A stretch of DNA of 64,000 nucleotides, from positions 1 through 64,000 of the forward strand of contig NZ_JAFAJM010000003.1 of the NCBI RefSeq assembly GCF_019236175.1. Direction: 5' to 3'. This document shows, piece after piece, positions 17,612 to 26,338 of the stretch. This DNA is from Chryseobacterium sp. (GTDB lineage Bacteria > Bacteroidota > Bacteroidia > Flavobacteriales > Weeksellaceae). A model generated the notes under the pieces. The model did not search any database. It saw nothing but the letters and a program-made list of their open reading frames with translations, and had not been told where the DNA came from. Numbering within the stretch: position 1 is the stretch's first letter; each line of letters opens with the position of its first letter. The position numbers and the translations under genes were made by a program.

Positions 17612-18172
17612 ATGAACGACGAACAGCTATTTCTGCTCATCCAGCGGGCCAAGGATAAAGACCAAAAGGCCCAGACGAAACTCATTAATATTTTCTGGGT
17701 GGATGTTTTTTCTTTTGTTATGAAAAAAGTAAGGGATGAAAATGATGCAGATGAGATTACCGTAAATGTTTTTTCTAAAGTACTCTCTAAGCTGGATATG
17801 TTTGACCCGCATTTTCAGTTTAAAACATGGATTCTGACGATTGCACAGAATACAGTGATTGATTTTTGGAGAAAAAAGAATCGCGAAAATGAAGATTCCA
17901 TTGATAATCTGGATGAGGTTAAAAATCAGTATGCGAAATCTCCCGAAGAGCTCATGATTTCTGATGAAGAACAGAAGAAAATTATCAAAACCATAGAATC
18001 TCTGGATGCCAATTATCAGGATATTATCAGGCTGAGATTTTTTGAAGAGAAAAGCATTAAGGAGATTTCAGAAGAACTGGGAATTTCAGTGGCAAATACC
18101 AAAGTAAGGGTGATGCGTGCTAAAAAAGTTCTTGCCGAGCTTCTTAAAAATAATGAGTTTGAGGACAACTAG
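17612..18172 (+). CDS. ECF-type RNA polymerase sigma factor
   Basis: From the ATG at 17612 the protein has 186 residues. Sigma region 2 is seen in DADEITVNVFSKVLSKLD and FKTWILTIAQNTVIDFWRKK. An acidic linker follows, then region 4 is seen as IRLRFFEEKSIKEISEELGI with VANTKVRVMRAKK. An in-frame ATG at 17525 would add 29 hydrophobic residues, but it lies upstream of the promoter and does not fit the family. No anti-sigma factor gene is adjacent, which is unusual for ECF factors but frequent in this phylum. Confidence 0.9.
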   Translation: MNDEQLFLLIQRAKDKDQKAQTKLINIFWVDVFSFVMKKVRDENDADEITVNVFSKVLSKLDMFDPHFQFKTWILTIAQNTVIDFWRKKNRENEDSIDNLDEVKNQYAKSPEELMISDEEQKKIIKTIESLDANYQDIIRLRFFEEKSIKEISEELGISVANTKVRVMRAKKVLAELLKNNEFEDN

Positions 18173-18383
18173 GTTTCTGACAGAAGAATATATCGCATAT
18201 CCGGCACAATCAACTATCCTTTTCAAAGAGAGTATAAAAAACAAACAGACTGATTATAAGTAATCAAGTCCGGCTTTCTGAATTCCTGTTAAGAAATGGA
18301 GAATGAGTAAGAAAAATAGAGAATGCATTTCATTTGTAGCCTTTAATTTTTTCGTAACTTTCGGTGGTTAAAAAAGAAAAAGA

Positions 18384-20153
18384 ATGACTTCAAAGGAAAA
18401 AGTGGCTGCACTTCGTGAAGAAATGCAGAAAAATAGTGTTGATGCATTTATAGTATATTCTGCAGATCCTCATATGAGTGAATATCTTCCTGAAGAATGG
18501 CAGGAAAGAGCTTGGTTATCAGGTTTTTTAGGTTCTGCCGGTTTTGTGGTAGTAACCCAGGATAAAGCAGGTCTATGGACAGACGGAAGATACTTTACAC
18601 AGGCTGCTATTGAGCTGGATGGTTCAGGGATCGATCTTTTTAAAGACGGAATGGAGGGGACTCCTAACTATATCGACTGGATCATTTCTGAAATTCCTGC
18701 AGGGGGTAAAGTGGCCGTAAATACTTTAGCTGCTTCAAATGCTAACTGGGAACTCCTTTCTCAAAAATTGAATTCAAAAAATATTACACTGGAAGATCTT
18801 CCGCTTTTAAAGGAAGTCTGGAAAGAAAGAACAGCCCCTTCCACAAATCCTATTTTTGTACATCCTGTAGAAAGAGCCGGTAAATCTGTAACAGATAAAC
18901 TGTCTGCTATCCGCCAGAAAATGGAAGACCAGGAAGCGACTGTTCATATCATCTCAAGTCTTGATGACGTTGCATGGACATTAAACCTGAGAGGGAGTGA
19001 TGTAGACAGTAACCCCGTATTTCTGGGGTATATCGTGATCACAAAAAATGATGCAGTTCTGTTCACAGGTCTGGAAAAGATGGAAGTGGAAGCAAGAAAA
19101 CAGATGGATGATGCTTTCGTAAAGATGATGCCTTATGAAGAGTTTTACAATTATCTGAAAACATTCAAAAATGAAAAAGTATTGGTTTCTCCTAACAGTA
19201 ACCAACAGATTTTTGAAACACTAAAATCTGATAATCAGTTTATCAAAGCTCCGGTTCCGGGAAATCTGATGAAAGCTCAGAAAAATGAGGCTGAACTGGA
19301 AGGATTCAGAAAAGTAATGGTAAGAGACGGTGTTGCCATGGTGAAATTCCTTTATTGGTTAACTCACAATGCCGGAAAAGAAGCCATGAACGAATATTCT
19401 ATCGGTGAAAAACTGAGAAGTTTCCGTTCAGCAGGTGAAAACTTTGTTGGTGAAAGTTTTGGTTCTATCGTAGGGTACAAGGATAATGGAGCCATCATGC
19501 ATTATTCTGCAAAGAAAGAAGGAAGCAAAGAGGTGACCAATGAGGCAAGCATCCTTGTTGATTCAGGAGGTCAGTACCTTGAAGGAACTACAGATATCAC
19601 GAGAACTTTTGCTTTAGGAAATGTTTCTGAAGAATTCAAAAGAAACTCAACACTGGTATTGCAGGGGCTCATCCGTTTATCAATGGTGAAATTCCCTAAA
19701 GGAACAAAAGGAGTACATCTGGATGCTATTGCAAGACTTCCGCTATGGATGGAAGGAAAAGACTTCAATCATGGTACAGGACATGGAGTAGGAAGTTTCA
19801 TGAACGTTCATGAAGGCCCGCAAAGTATCAGAAAAGATTTAAATCCTCAGGATCTTCTTCCGGGAATGGTATGTTCCAACGAACCGGGGTACTATCTTGA
19901 AGGGCACTATGGAATTCGTCATGAGAACCTTATTGCTGTAAAAGAAGCCGAAACAACAATTCACGGAACATTCTATGAATTTGAAACTCTAACCTTCTGC
20001 CCGTTCTTTAAAGATACAGTGGTAAAGGAAATTCTTTCAGAAAAAGAGATTGCATGGTTAAACGGTTATCATAAAGCCTGTGAGGAAAAAATCGGACCTT
20101 ACCTTGATGGTGACGTTAAAGAATGGTTCCTGCAACTGGTAAGCCCTCTTTAA
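18384..20153 (+). CDS. Xaa-Pro aminopeptidase (M24B, aminopeptidase P)
   Basis: The 589-residue three-domain enzyme has two creatinase-like N-terminal domains (about 1-300) and a C-terminal pita-bread catalytic domain. The dinuclear metal ligands are visible: Asp in LVDSGG, Asp in TTDITR, His in HGTGHGVG, Glu in CSNEPGYY and Glu in RHENL. It removes the N-terminal residue of peptides whose second residue is proline. The length matches the long eukaryote-like aminopeptidase P of Bacteroidota. It has no signal peptide and stands alone. Confidence 0.95.
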   Translation: MTSKEKVAALREEMQKNSVDAFIVYSADPHMSEYLPEEWQERAWLSGFLGSAGFVVVTQDKAGLWTDGRYFTQAAIELDGSGIDLFKDGMEGTPNYIDWIISEIPAGGKVAVNTLAASNANWELLSQKLNSKNITLEDLPLLKEVWKERTAPSTNPIFVHPVERAGKSVTDKLSAIRQKMEDQEATVHIISSLDDVAWTLNLRGSDVDSNPVFLGYIVITKNDAVLFTGLEKMEVEARKQMDDAFVKMMPYEEFYNYLKTFKNEKVLVSPNSNQQIFETLKSDNQFIKAPVPGNLMKAQKNEAELEGFRKVMVRDGVAMVKFLYWLTHNAGKEAMNEYSIGEKLRSFRSAGENFVGESFGSIVGYKDNGAIMHYSAKKEGSKEVTNEASILVDSGGQYLEGTTDITRTFALGNVSEEFKRNSTLVLQGLIRLSMVKFPKGTKGVHLDAIARLPLWMEGKDFNHGTGHGVGSFMNVHEGPQSIRKDLNPQDLLPGMVCSNEPGYYLEGHYGIRHENLIAVKEAETTIHGTFYEFETLTFCPFFKDTVVKEILSEKEIAWLNGYHKACEEKIGPYLDGDVKEWFLQLVSPL

Positions 20154-20220
20154 ATGATTGATGGAGAGTAGCCATAAGCCGTGAAATTTTAAATTGTAAC
20201 AGAATATTGTTAGATAAACT

Positions 20221-20255
20221 AAAGTCCTGTAAGTTTTCTTACTGGGCTTTTTCTT
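20221..20255 (+). terminator. Terminator of the aminopeptidase gene
   Basis: AAGTCC-T-GTAAG and CTTAC-T-GGGCTT form a stem with a TTTT loop, one G-T pair and a T-T mismatch, followed by a T-rich stretch. It lies about 70 bases after the stop codon. Confidence 0.65.
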
Positions 20256-20337
20256 TTACACAACCCGTATTTTTACGGATAATATTTTAGGGATTCCCCT
20301 GATACAGGCTAATGACGGCTTGCCTATATTTGCATCA

Positions 20338-20425
20338 ACACAAACATCATATCTTCATATAACTAACTCAATCAATTCAAAACGGTTGTAAAATCATCCC
20401 ATCCCGGGATGATTTTACGTTTTTA
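20338..20425 (+). ncRNA. Candidate small RNA (about 88 nt)
   Basis: TATATTTG (20325-20332), an exact -7 box, precedes an ORF-free stretch that ends in a perfect 13-bp hairpin, GTAAAATCATCCC (20388-20400) and GGGATGATTTTAC (20406-20418), with a T-rich tail. The -33 box is weak. It may be a free small RNA or a prematurely terminated leader of the Crp-type gene 105 bases downstream. Confidence 0.4.
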
Positions 20426-20529
20426 TCAGGACCTGATATTAGGAATGATCATGTAAGATATTTATTAAACCTGTTTTTTTATTTATTTTCGCTGTATTCA
20501 ATTAGGAATGATATTAATTTTTAATAACA

Positions 20530-21096
20530 ATGATACAGGAGTATTTCCAAAGTTTTAATCTGTTTTCAGAAAACGAAATTAAAGAGGTTTTGAACCTGTT
20601 TGAAACAAGAAAAATATACAAAAATGATTATTTTGTACGGGAAGGGGATCACTGTAAGGAAATTGCATTTATAGAATCCGGAATTTTCCGTTCGTATTAT
20701 ATTTCAGATGAAGGAAAAGATATGACATATTGTTTCAGATTTCCAAATGATCTTATGGCTTCCTATTCATCATTTATTTCCGGAGATCCAAGTATGGAAA
20801 CCATGCAGGCTATTTCTGATTCGAACCTTCTGATTCTAAAGAAAAACAAGATTGAGGAACTTGTTAGGAACCGTCCGAACTGGACTGTTTTTTTAAAAGC
20901 AATTGCTGAACAGGAATATATGGAACTTGAAAAGAGATTCTTTCAGCTGCAACGCAATAATGCAGCCCAACGATATACAGCGCTGCTGAAAAACCAACCG
21001 GATTATATACAGAATATTCCATTGCAGTACCTCGCTTCTTATCTCGGAATTACCCAGCGGCATCTGAGCCGTATCCGAAAGGAAATTTCGTTTTAG
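20530..21096 (+). CDS. Crp/Fnr-family transcriptional regulator
   Basis: The 188-residue protein has an N-terminal cyclic-nucleotide-binding-like beta-roll (VREGDHCKEIAFIESGIFRS) and a C-terminal winged helix with LQYLASYLGITQRHLSRIRK. The arginine needed for cAMP binding is not obvious, as is usual for this flavobacterial subfamily. It is followed 54 bases later by a dehydrogenase-like gene and an oxidoreductase gene on the same strand. It probably controls that pair; its ligand is unknown. Confidence 0.88.
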   Translation: MIQEYFQSFNLFSENEIKEVLNLFETRKIYKNDYFVREGDHCKEIAFIESGIFRSYYISDEGKDMTYCFRFPNDLMASYSSFISGDPSMETMQAISDSNLLILKKNKIEELVRNRPNWTVFLKAIAEQEYMELEKRFFQLQRNNAAQRYTALLKNQPDYIQNIPLQYLASYLGITQRHLSRIRKEISF

Positions 21097-21150
21097 ACAT
21101 TTGTCCTGTCAGCTGAAATGTGATCTGTATAGTTTTGTAAAAAAAAATAA

Positions 21151-22176
21151 ATGGAACACAATATTCTGATCATAGGCGGAAATGGATTAGTAGGCAAAAC
21201 AATTGCCAGAATTTTACATACGAGAAATCCTCATGTCAATATTTTTATTGGCGGAAGAAAAGAAGGAAAAACAGATAAAGACCTGAAAATAGATGTGACC
21301 GATCCCGGTACTTTTAAGGTGATTTCTGATCATAAGATTGATATGATCATTCTTTCAGTGAATGATAAAGCAGATCATATTCTTAAGTATGCCATAGACC
21401 ACAAAATTGATTACCTTGATATTACCAAACCAACTCCCGATCTTGTAAAAGCTTATGATCTTGCAAAAAGAAGGGAGGTTAACAGCAGAATTGTATTCAG
21501 TTCAGGATGGATGGGAGGAATTGTTCCCGGATTGGTAGAAGCGGTTTCTGATGATATCGGGGATGTTCGGGAAGTAAAAGTCTTTGTGTATTATTCTGTT
21601 AATGATCTGGCCGGAGAGAGTTCTGCTCATTTTATGGCCGAAAATGTAGCAGTGCCTTTCCATGATTATAAAAATGATAAACCTGTTCCCATCAGACATT
21701 TTCTGAACACAGAGCCTTTTGAATTTTCCTTTGGAATAGGGAAAAGAGATGCTTATAATTTTGATGTACCGGATCTGTATATTTTAAACCGCATTGAAAG
21801 AATTCCGAATGTAAGTGTAAAAATGACCTATAATTCGAAATTGATTACATGGCTGTTGGGAACCTTTCAATATTTAAGGATTTTCAGTATTCTGTCTTTA
21901 AAAGAAAGAAAGATGATTTTTGGATCCAGCGGAAATGGTGATCAGTCTGTATTTGAAATTGTCATAAAAAGCAAAAATGGTCATAGGAAATTAAGTTTGC
22001 AGAGTGAGAAAGGGCAGGCTGAACTCACCGCTTTGTCTGCTGTTCTTCATACTGAAGAATTACTTAGGAATCCTCATGGCAATACTGTTTATTTTAGCCA
22101 TCAGCTGCATGAGCCCTTATCATTACTTGCTCAACTGAATGCTTACGAAACTATTAATACCTATTTGGAACGATGA
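21151..22176 (+). CDS. Saccharopine-dehydrogenase-like NAD(P)-binding protein
   Basis: The 341-residue protein begins with a Rossmann fold (IIGGNGLVGKTIARIL) and continues as in the saccharopine dehydrogenase-related family, with an internal DYLDITKPTPDLV segment and a membrane-proximal hydrophobic stretch near residue 230. It is likely a soluble or membrane-associated oxidoreductase. Its stop overlaps the start of the next gene (ATGA), showing translational coupling to an NAD(P)H oxidoreductase. The substrate is not known. Confidence 0.75.
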   Translation: MEHNILIIGGNGLVGKTIARILHTRNPHVNIFIGGRKEGKTDKDLKIDVTDPGTFKVISDHKIDMIILSVNDKADHILKYAIDHKIDYLDITKPTPDLVKAYDLAKRREVNSRIVFSSGWMGGIVPGLVEAVSDDIGDVREVKVFVYYSVNDLAGESSAHFMAENVAVPFHDYKNDKPVPIRHFLNTEPFEFSFGIGKRDAYNFDVPDLYILNRIERIPNVSVKMTYNSKLITWLLGTFQYLRIFSILSLKERKMIFGSSGNGDQSVFEIVIKSKNGHRKLSLQSEKGQAELTALSAVLHTEELLRNPHGNTVYFSHQLHEPLSLLAQLNAYETINTYLER

Positions 22177-22751
22177 AAAAAATAGTGATTATTAACGGAC
22201 ATCCCCATAAAGAGTCTTTTAATTTTGGAGTGGCTGAAGCTTATAAGACAGGAGCAGCTAGCTCAGGAACGATAATCAGAGAAATCACAATTGCCGATTT
22301 AAATTTTAACCCTAATCTGCAGTTTGGCTATCAAAAAAGAATGGAGCTGGAACCTGATTTGCTTAAAGCCTGGGAGATAATCCGGTGGGCAGATCATCTG
22401 GTCTGGATACATCCGGTATGGTGGGGAGGCTTTCCGGCTATTATGAAAGGTTTTATTGATAGGCTTTTCCTTCCCGGGCTTGCTTATAAATACAGAGAAA
22501 ATTCTGTGTGGTGGGATAAACTTTTAAAAGGGAAAACAGCTCATATCATCACAACAATAGATCAGCCCGGTTGGTACTATCAATTATTTTTTGGCAGGCC
22601 AAGTGTGAATCAGCTCAAAAAATCGACTCTGGAATTTTGTGGAGTAAAGCCGGTAAAGGTAACTTATATAGGGGTTGTCAGAAATTCTACAGAAAAACAA
22701 AGGATTCAGTGGCTGGAAAAAGTAAAGAAACTGGGACAAAAGCAAAAATAA
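22173..22751 (+). CDS. NAD(P)H-dependent flavin oxidoreductase (NQO1/YwrO-like)
   Basis: The 192-residue flavodoxin-fold protein starts with VIINGHPHKESFNFGVAEAY and contains WADHLVWIHPVWWGGFPAIM, GFIDRLFLPGLAY and a TTIDQPGWYY stretch. All are typical of the NAD(P)H dehydrogenase (quinone) family that reduces quinones or drains electrophiles using FMN or FAD. It overlaps the preceding dehydrogenase-like gene by 4 bases, and both follow a Crp-type regulator. This suggests an inducible response to an electrophile or quinone. Confidence 0.9.
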   Translation: MKKIVIINGHPHKESFNFGVAEAYKTGAASSGTIIREITIADLNFNPNLQFGYQKRMELEPDLLKAWEIIRWADHLVWIHPVWWGGFPAIMKGFIDRLFLPGLAYKYRENSVWWDKLLKGKTAHIITTIDQPGWYYQLFFGRPSVNQLKKSTLEFCGVKPVKVTYIGVVRNSTEKQRIQWLEKVKKLGQKQK

Positions 22752-22823
22752 ATGTATGATAAGGAAGAATTAGCAGAAAGTTATAACCGGTATAACTTCT
22801 GCTTCCGGCTTCCGGGCCTTCCT

Positions 22824-23546
22824 TTACAGCCCTTTTTTACCTTCTATCCAATAGGCCTGTGATCTTATGCATCTGGGAGAGACCCCTTTTGTTTTAAGAA
22901 ATTTTCTTATTAAAGTCATTCTGTTGCCGTTTCCCGTGAGGTAAAAAATGACATCGTCGTTGTAAATGGCCTGTTTTTCTTCCCTTAAAAAATCGGTTAA
23001 TGATTCGATAAGGCTTACAATATTGTTTCTGGATGTATGATATCCGTATAAACCCAGTGCTTCCAGTGCAGAAGGCTCTTCCAGCTCATGAAGACATCCG
23101 AATGAAAGGTTATTCTCTTCCGCGGCTTCTTTGATGGAAAGAGAACTTCCCAGTGATGTTTCATCGCCTATGGAGAAATGAATCATCGCCTCAGGCTCAA
23201 AAAAACGTTTTCCCCTGGGAATTAGAATTTTTACAGAATTACCTACTGATAAATGATTAATGAAATGACTTCCAGAAGCTTCCGGGTCATGAATATGGAA
23301 TACAATATCAAAGGTACCTGCTTCTTTATTGAAATTAAAAGGGGAATAATTACGGAAATCCCTTTCATTGACCCTTATTCCTATGGCATAGGCAGGCTCA
23401 TAGTGAACATCCTGTAAATCGGCGGCAAAACGGATACGGCGGAGCTCGTCAGTAATGGTTTCTATCTGAACAATACGGCAATCTTTAAATTTTGAGGACC
23501 AAACACTTTCTACAGTATCATTGATCCATTTGGGTAGGCTTGGCAT
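22824..23546 (-). CDS. Siderophore-interacting protein (FAD-binding ferric reductase type)
   Basis: The 240-residue protein matches the SIP family: an FAD-binding beta-barrel with RNYSPF (flavin phosphate contact), then GKRFFEPEAMIHFSIGDETS and a C-terminal nucleotide-binding half. SIP proteins reduce ferric siderophores in the cytoplasm to release iron. It is 82 bases downstream of, and in the same direction as, an AraC regulator that may control it. No siderophore transporter is adjacent. The final residues (YWIEGKKGL) fit the family's C-terminus. Confidence 0.87.
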   Translation of the reverse strand: MPSLPKWINDTVESVWSSKFKDCRIVQIETITDELRRIRFAADLQDVHYEPAYAIGIRVNERDFRNYSPFNFNKEAGTFDIVFHIHDPEASGSHFINHLSVGNSVKILIPRGKRFFEPEAMIHFSIGDETSLGSSLSIKEAAEENNLSFGCLHELEEPSALEALGLYGYHTSRNNIVSLIESLTDFLREEKQAIYNDDVIFYLTGNGNRMTLIRKFLKTKGVSPRCIRSQAYWIEGKKGL

Positions 23547-23628
23547 AAATAATTTTTATTGCAAAGAAAGCTGCAAAACGATTATCCGGCCATAGCGGTT
23601 TCAGGGAATTAATTGGACTATTCGTGGT

Positions 23629-24501
23629 TTACTGTCTGTTTTTATTTTTGTTCCGAAATTCTGAAGGAGACTGATTTTCAAGTTTTGAAAATAAACGACT
23701 GAAATAAGTATGATCACTATATCCCAATTCATAAGCAATTTCTTTAACCGAAAGATGAGTGAAGACCAGAAGTCTTTTTGATTCTGTCAGAATTTCCTGA
23801 TGGATCCAGTACTGAGCCGGCTGACCTGTCGTCTCACGGATAACTTCCGTAAGATATCCTCTCGATATATTTAATTTTTCAGCATATTCTGATGGACTTT
23901 TCACTGTTTTGAATTCTTTCCGTACCAAAATCCTGAATGCCCTGGCCAGTTGAAAAGAACGGTTTTCACCTGAAGTTTCTGAAATTCTTTTATGGGAATA
24001 GGCAAATGCAAACAATCCAAGGAATGCATGAAGTAAGGACTGAATAACCAAAAATCCCTCTTTAGACCCGATCATTTCTGCAGTGTGAGAAGAATACAGT
24101 ATTCCTGCTGAGGTATTCAGTGTTTTAATCCAGTCTTTATCTACAGACAAAGGGCGGATTTCTTCCAGAGATTCTTCAAAAACAGAACGTACCGTGTCGG
24201 GAATCAGATCTGCTTTTATTGCTAAAAACCAGCCATTCACTTCATTCATAACGAATCCCTGATGAACCTGTCCGGGAAGAACACAGAAGATACAACTGTC
24301 TCTGCTTTCAATAGTATTAAAATCTACCATCATTTTTACATAGCCGCTTTCCATGCAGCTGAAGATATAATGACTGTCACGGTGAATTCCTTTATTTAAA
24401 AGGATATCTTCCGAATCCTGAGTGCGTTTTTCAATCCTTTCTATGACAAATCCCAGTTGGGAAATATCATTGAGATCATAAGTAGGAATTGTCTTTTTCA
24501 T
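23629..24501 (-). CDS. AraC-family regulator with cupin-like sensor domain
   Basis: The 290-residue protein has an N-terminal cupin-type domain (FCVLPGQVHQGFV) and a C-terminal AraC HTH pair (SPSEYAEKLNISRGYLTEVI, and LSVKEIAYELGYSDHTYFSR). It is related in layout and wording to the AraC protein at 31561 (both have PGQ.H and GWFL). It sits between a LysE exporter and a siderophore-interacting protein, all on the minus strand, and likely regulates one of them. Confidence 0.9.
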   Translation of the reverse strand: MKKTIPTYDLNDISQLGFVIERIEKRTQDSEDILLNKGIHRDSHYIFSCMESGYVKMMVDFNTIESRDSCIFCVLPGQVHQGFVMNEVNGWFLAIKADLIPDTVRSVFEESLEEIRPLSVDKDWIKTLNTSAGILYSSHTAEMIGSKEGFLVIQSLLHAFLGLFAFAYSHKRISETSGENRSFQLARAFRILVRKEFKTVKSPSEYAEKLNISRGYLTEVIRETTGQPAQYWIHQEILTESKRLLVFTHLSVKEIAYELGYSDHTYFSRLFSKLENQSPSEFRNKNKNRQ

Positions 24502-24536
24502 TACTTAAAAAGATTTGTAAAATAATGCTGTCCTTT

Positions 24537-25172
24537 TTATTTTGCTTTTGACAGGGCCATTTTCACTGCCAGATAAGTCAGAACACCTGCCATAAACCAT
24601 TTCTGGACTTTTAACCATACTGGATTTTTAGAGAAGAACACAGCCATTTTGGCTGCGGTAAGAACGATTAAAAAATTAATACTGAAACTTATTATTACCT
24701 GAATAATCCCAAGCTCTAAGCTTTGCATTAAAACTGAGCCGTATTCAGGTTTAATAAACTGAGGAAAAAATGATACGTAAAATACAGCCACCTTAGGATT
24801 GAGAACATTTGTCAAAAAGCCAATGCTGAAAAGTTTTCCGGGCCCCTGATGAGTATTGTTTTTATCAACTTCAAATACGTTTCTGCTCTTTGGTTTAACA
24901 GCCTGATAAGCCAGGTACAAAAGATAAACGGTTCCAGCTGTTTTAAGAAGAGTATAAGCAACAGGAACAGCTAATAATACGGCCGTAAGGCCAAAAGAAA
25001 CCATAATAATATGAAACAGAAAACCACATACCACTCCGGTTAATGAAATAAAGCCGGATTTTTTTCCCTGAGTAATCGATTTTGAAATTAAATAAATCAT
25101 ATTGGGTCCCGGGCTAATAACGAGTACAAATGCAGCTAAAATAAAGAATAAAAGCTCATGAAACGGAATCAT
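24537..25172 (-). CDS. LysE/RhtB-family amino-acid exporter
   Basis: The 211-residue protein has six transmembrane helices and the family signature ISPGPNMIYLISKSITQGKK near the N-terminus. Helix 4-5 carries LTNVLNPKVAVFYVSFFPQF, also diagnostic. LysE/RhtB proteins export amino acids or homoserine lactone-like small molecules using the proton gradient. It lies 35 bases upstream of the AraC regulator on the same strand, so the two may be co-transcribed. The substrate is not predictable from sequence. Confidence 0.92.
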   Translation of the reverse strand: MIPFHELLFFILAAFVLVISPGPNMIYLISKSITQGKKSGFISLTGVVCGFLFHIIMVSFGLTAVLLAVPVAYTLLKTAGTVYLLYLAYQAVKPKSRNVFEVDKNNTHQGPGKLFSIGFLTNVLNPKVAVFYVSFFPQFIKPEYGSVLMQSLELGIIQVIISFSINFLIVLTAAKMAVFFSKNPVWLKVQKWFMAGVLTYLAVKMALSKAK

Positions 25173-25683
25173 ATATAATGGAATATGAGTACAAGTTTAC
25201 AAAAAAACAGGAGAATATTAATTTTTAATCAATAATATTTTATTTTCCACTTGAAAGTGATTTAAGATTAAATATAAAGGCATTTTACAGGGTTGTTTTT
25301 TACAAACATAAAACACCTGGACTTTAGAAGCGGAAATCTTGAAGTGATGGTCATGTTGGGATATGAGGTCCTGTATCTGGAAGAAAAAATGAGCAGAGGA
25401 GGGAAAAGAATGGAACAATGGCATAATATCAGGGTAGAAGATCATGTAGCCGGGTATGAAAGAATGGACGAATATTTTAGATGTACTATAGCTTATCGGA
25501 CTAGGATTCTGTGAGGATCACTGGCCGACATATAAAAGACAATCAGAAAATACCGGTCTAAAGAAGGAAAGTACCCTGTTACAAGCAGGGTACTTTCCTT
25601 TTTATTGGTTGTTGATGAACCGTAATTTTTACCATTGAAAAAATGTAAATTAGCCCATCGAACATTTCTTAGAATTATAATCA
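25173..25683. other. 511-bp intergenic region with an orphan plus-strand terminator
   Basis: Between the divergent lysE-type and XRE-type genes there is no clear gene. A plus-strand open frame of 73 codons (25293-25514) lacks recognisable features and a promoter. A strong terminator at 25564-25603 implies that something upstream is transcribed on the plus strand. The last 80 bases are probably the XRE gene promoter region. Confidence 0.5.
25564..25603 (+). terminator. Strong orphan terminator hairpin
   Basis: AAGGAAAGTACCCTG and CAGGGTACTTTCCTT form a perfect 15-bp stem with a 7-base loop and a T run. No convincing gene precedes it on the plus strand, and the neighbouring genes are divergent. 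Confidence 0.8.
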
Positions 25684-26250
25684 ATGCCCACACTAAAAAC
25701 TGCAAGAGAACAGAAAAATCTGACCCAGGAAGAATTATCGGAAAAATCAAAAATTTCTGTAAGAACCATTCAGCGGATCGAAGCAGGCACAGAGCCTAAA
25801 GGACATACGCTTAGAGCATTGGCCCAGGCGCTGGAAATCGATGAGTCTTTATTGCAGAGTCCCGTTATTCCCCCGCAAGATGAAGATATACATAGAGAAC
25901 CTTTGAAGGAAGCTGAAGCTGTTAATTATACTTCCGCCAAAATGATGAATCTTTCCTCTCTGTTATTTGTGGTATTGCCGCCACTTAATATTCTGGCTCC
26001 TTTTCTTCTGATGTTTATACTGAAACAGAGGAACAGTTTAACGAAGCAGATTATTTCTTTGCAGATGTTCTGGACTGCCATGGCACCCATTGTATTTATG
26101 CTTGGGATCTTTTTAAAGCTGGGGCGTCAGTTTACCCTTGTTCTTATGATTATTATTGTATTGTCCAATGTAGTCATGATCCTGAGGAACGCTTCAGAAA
26201 TTGATCGCAAAAAGAAATTGTATTTTAAGTTGAAATTCAGTATGATATAG
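25684..26250 (+). CDS. XRE-type helix-turn-helix protein with membrane domain
   Basis: The 188-residue protein has a clear N-terminal HTH_3 domain (LTQEELSEKSKISVRTIQRI, then EAGTEPKGHTLRALAQALEI). An acidic linker follows, then three hydrophobic helices between about 85 and 170, and a basic C-terminus. HTH proteins with DUF4870-like membrane tails are common in Bacteroidota. It may tether a DNA-binding domain to the membrane. The next gene, a serine hydrolase, lies 88 bases downstream on the same strand. Confidence 0.85.
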   Translation: MPTLKTAREQKNLTQEELSEKSKISVRTIQRIEAGTEPKGHTLRALAQALEIDESLLQSPVIPPQDEDIHREPLKEAEAVNYTSAKMMNLSSLLFVVLPPLNILAPFLLMFILKQRNSLTKQIISLQMFWTAMAPIVFMLGIFLKLGRQFTLVLMIIIVLSNVVMILRNASEIDRKKKLYFKLKFSMI

Positions 26251-26338
26251 GCGTTGTCGTGACTTTGTCGGGTTTTTGTCAGGTGTGTTTTTAATGAAAT
26301 CATGGATGAAAATATAACCTTTGTCAAAAATAGTAACA

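Larger units (their letters stand above)
20154..20529. other. 376-bp intergenic region with terminator and candidate small RNA
   Basis: No protein-coding gene is seen. The region contains a terminator for the aminopeptidase gene (20221-20255) and a promoter-like element followed about 60 bases later by a strong 13-bp hairpin terminator (20325-20425), listed separately. Confidence 0.6.

Noticed and set aside
25293..25514. A 73-codon gene in the XRE upstream region
   Set aside because: No recognisable promoter, composition or similarity; only the downstream terminator supports it, so it is left as a region note.
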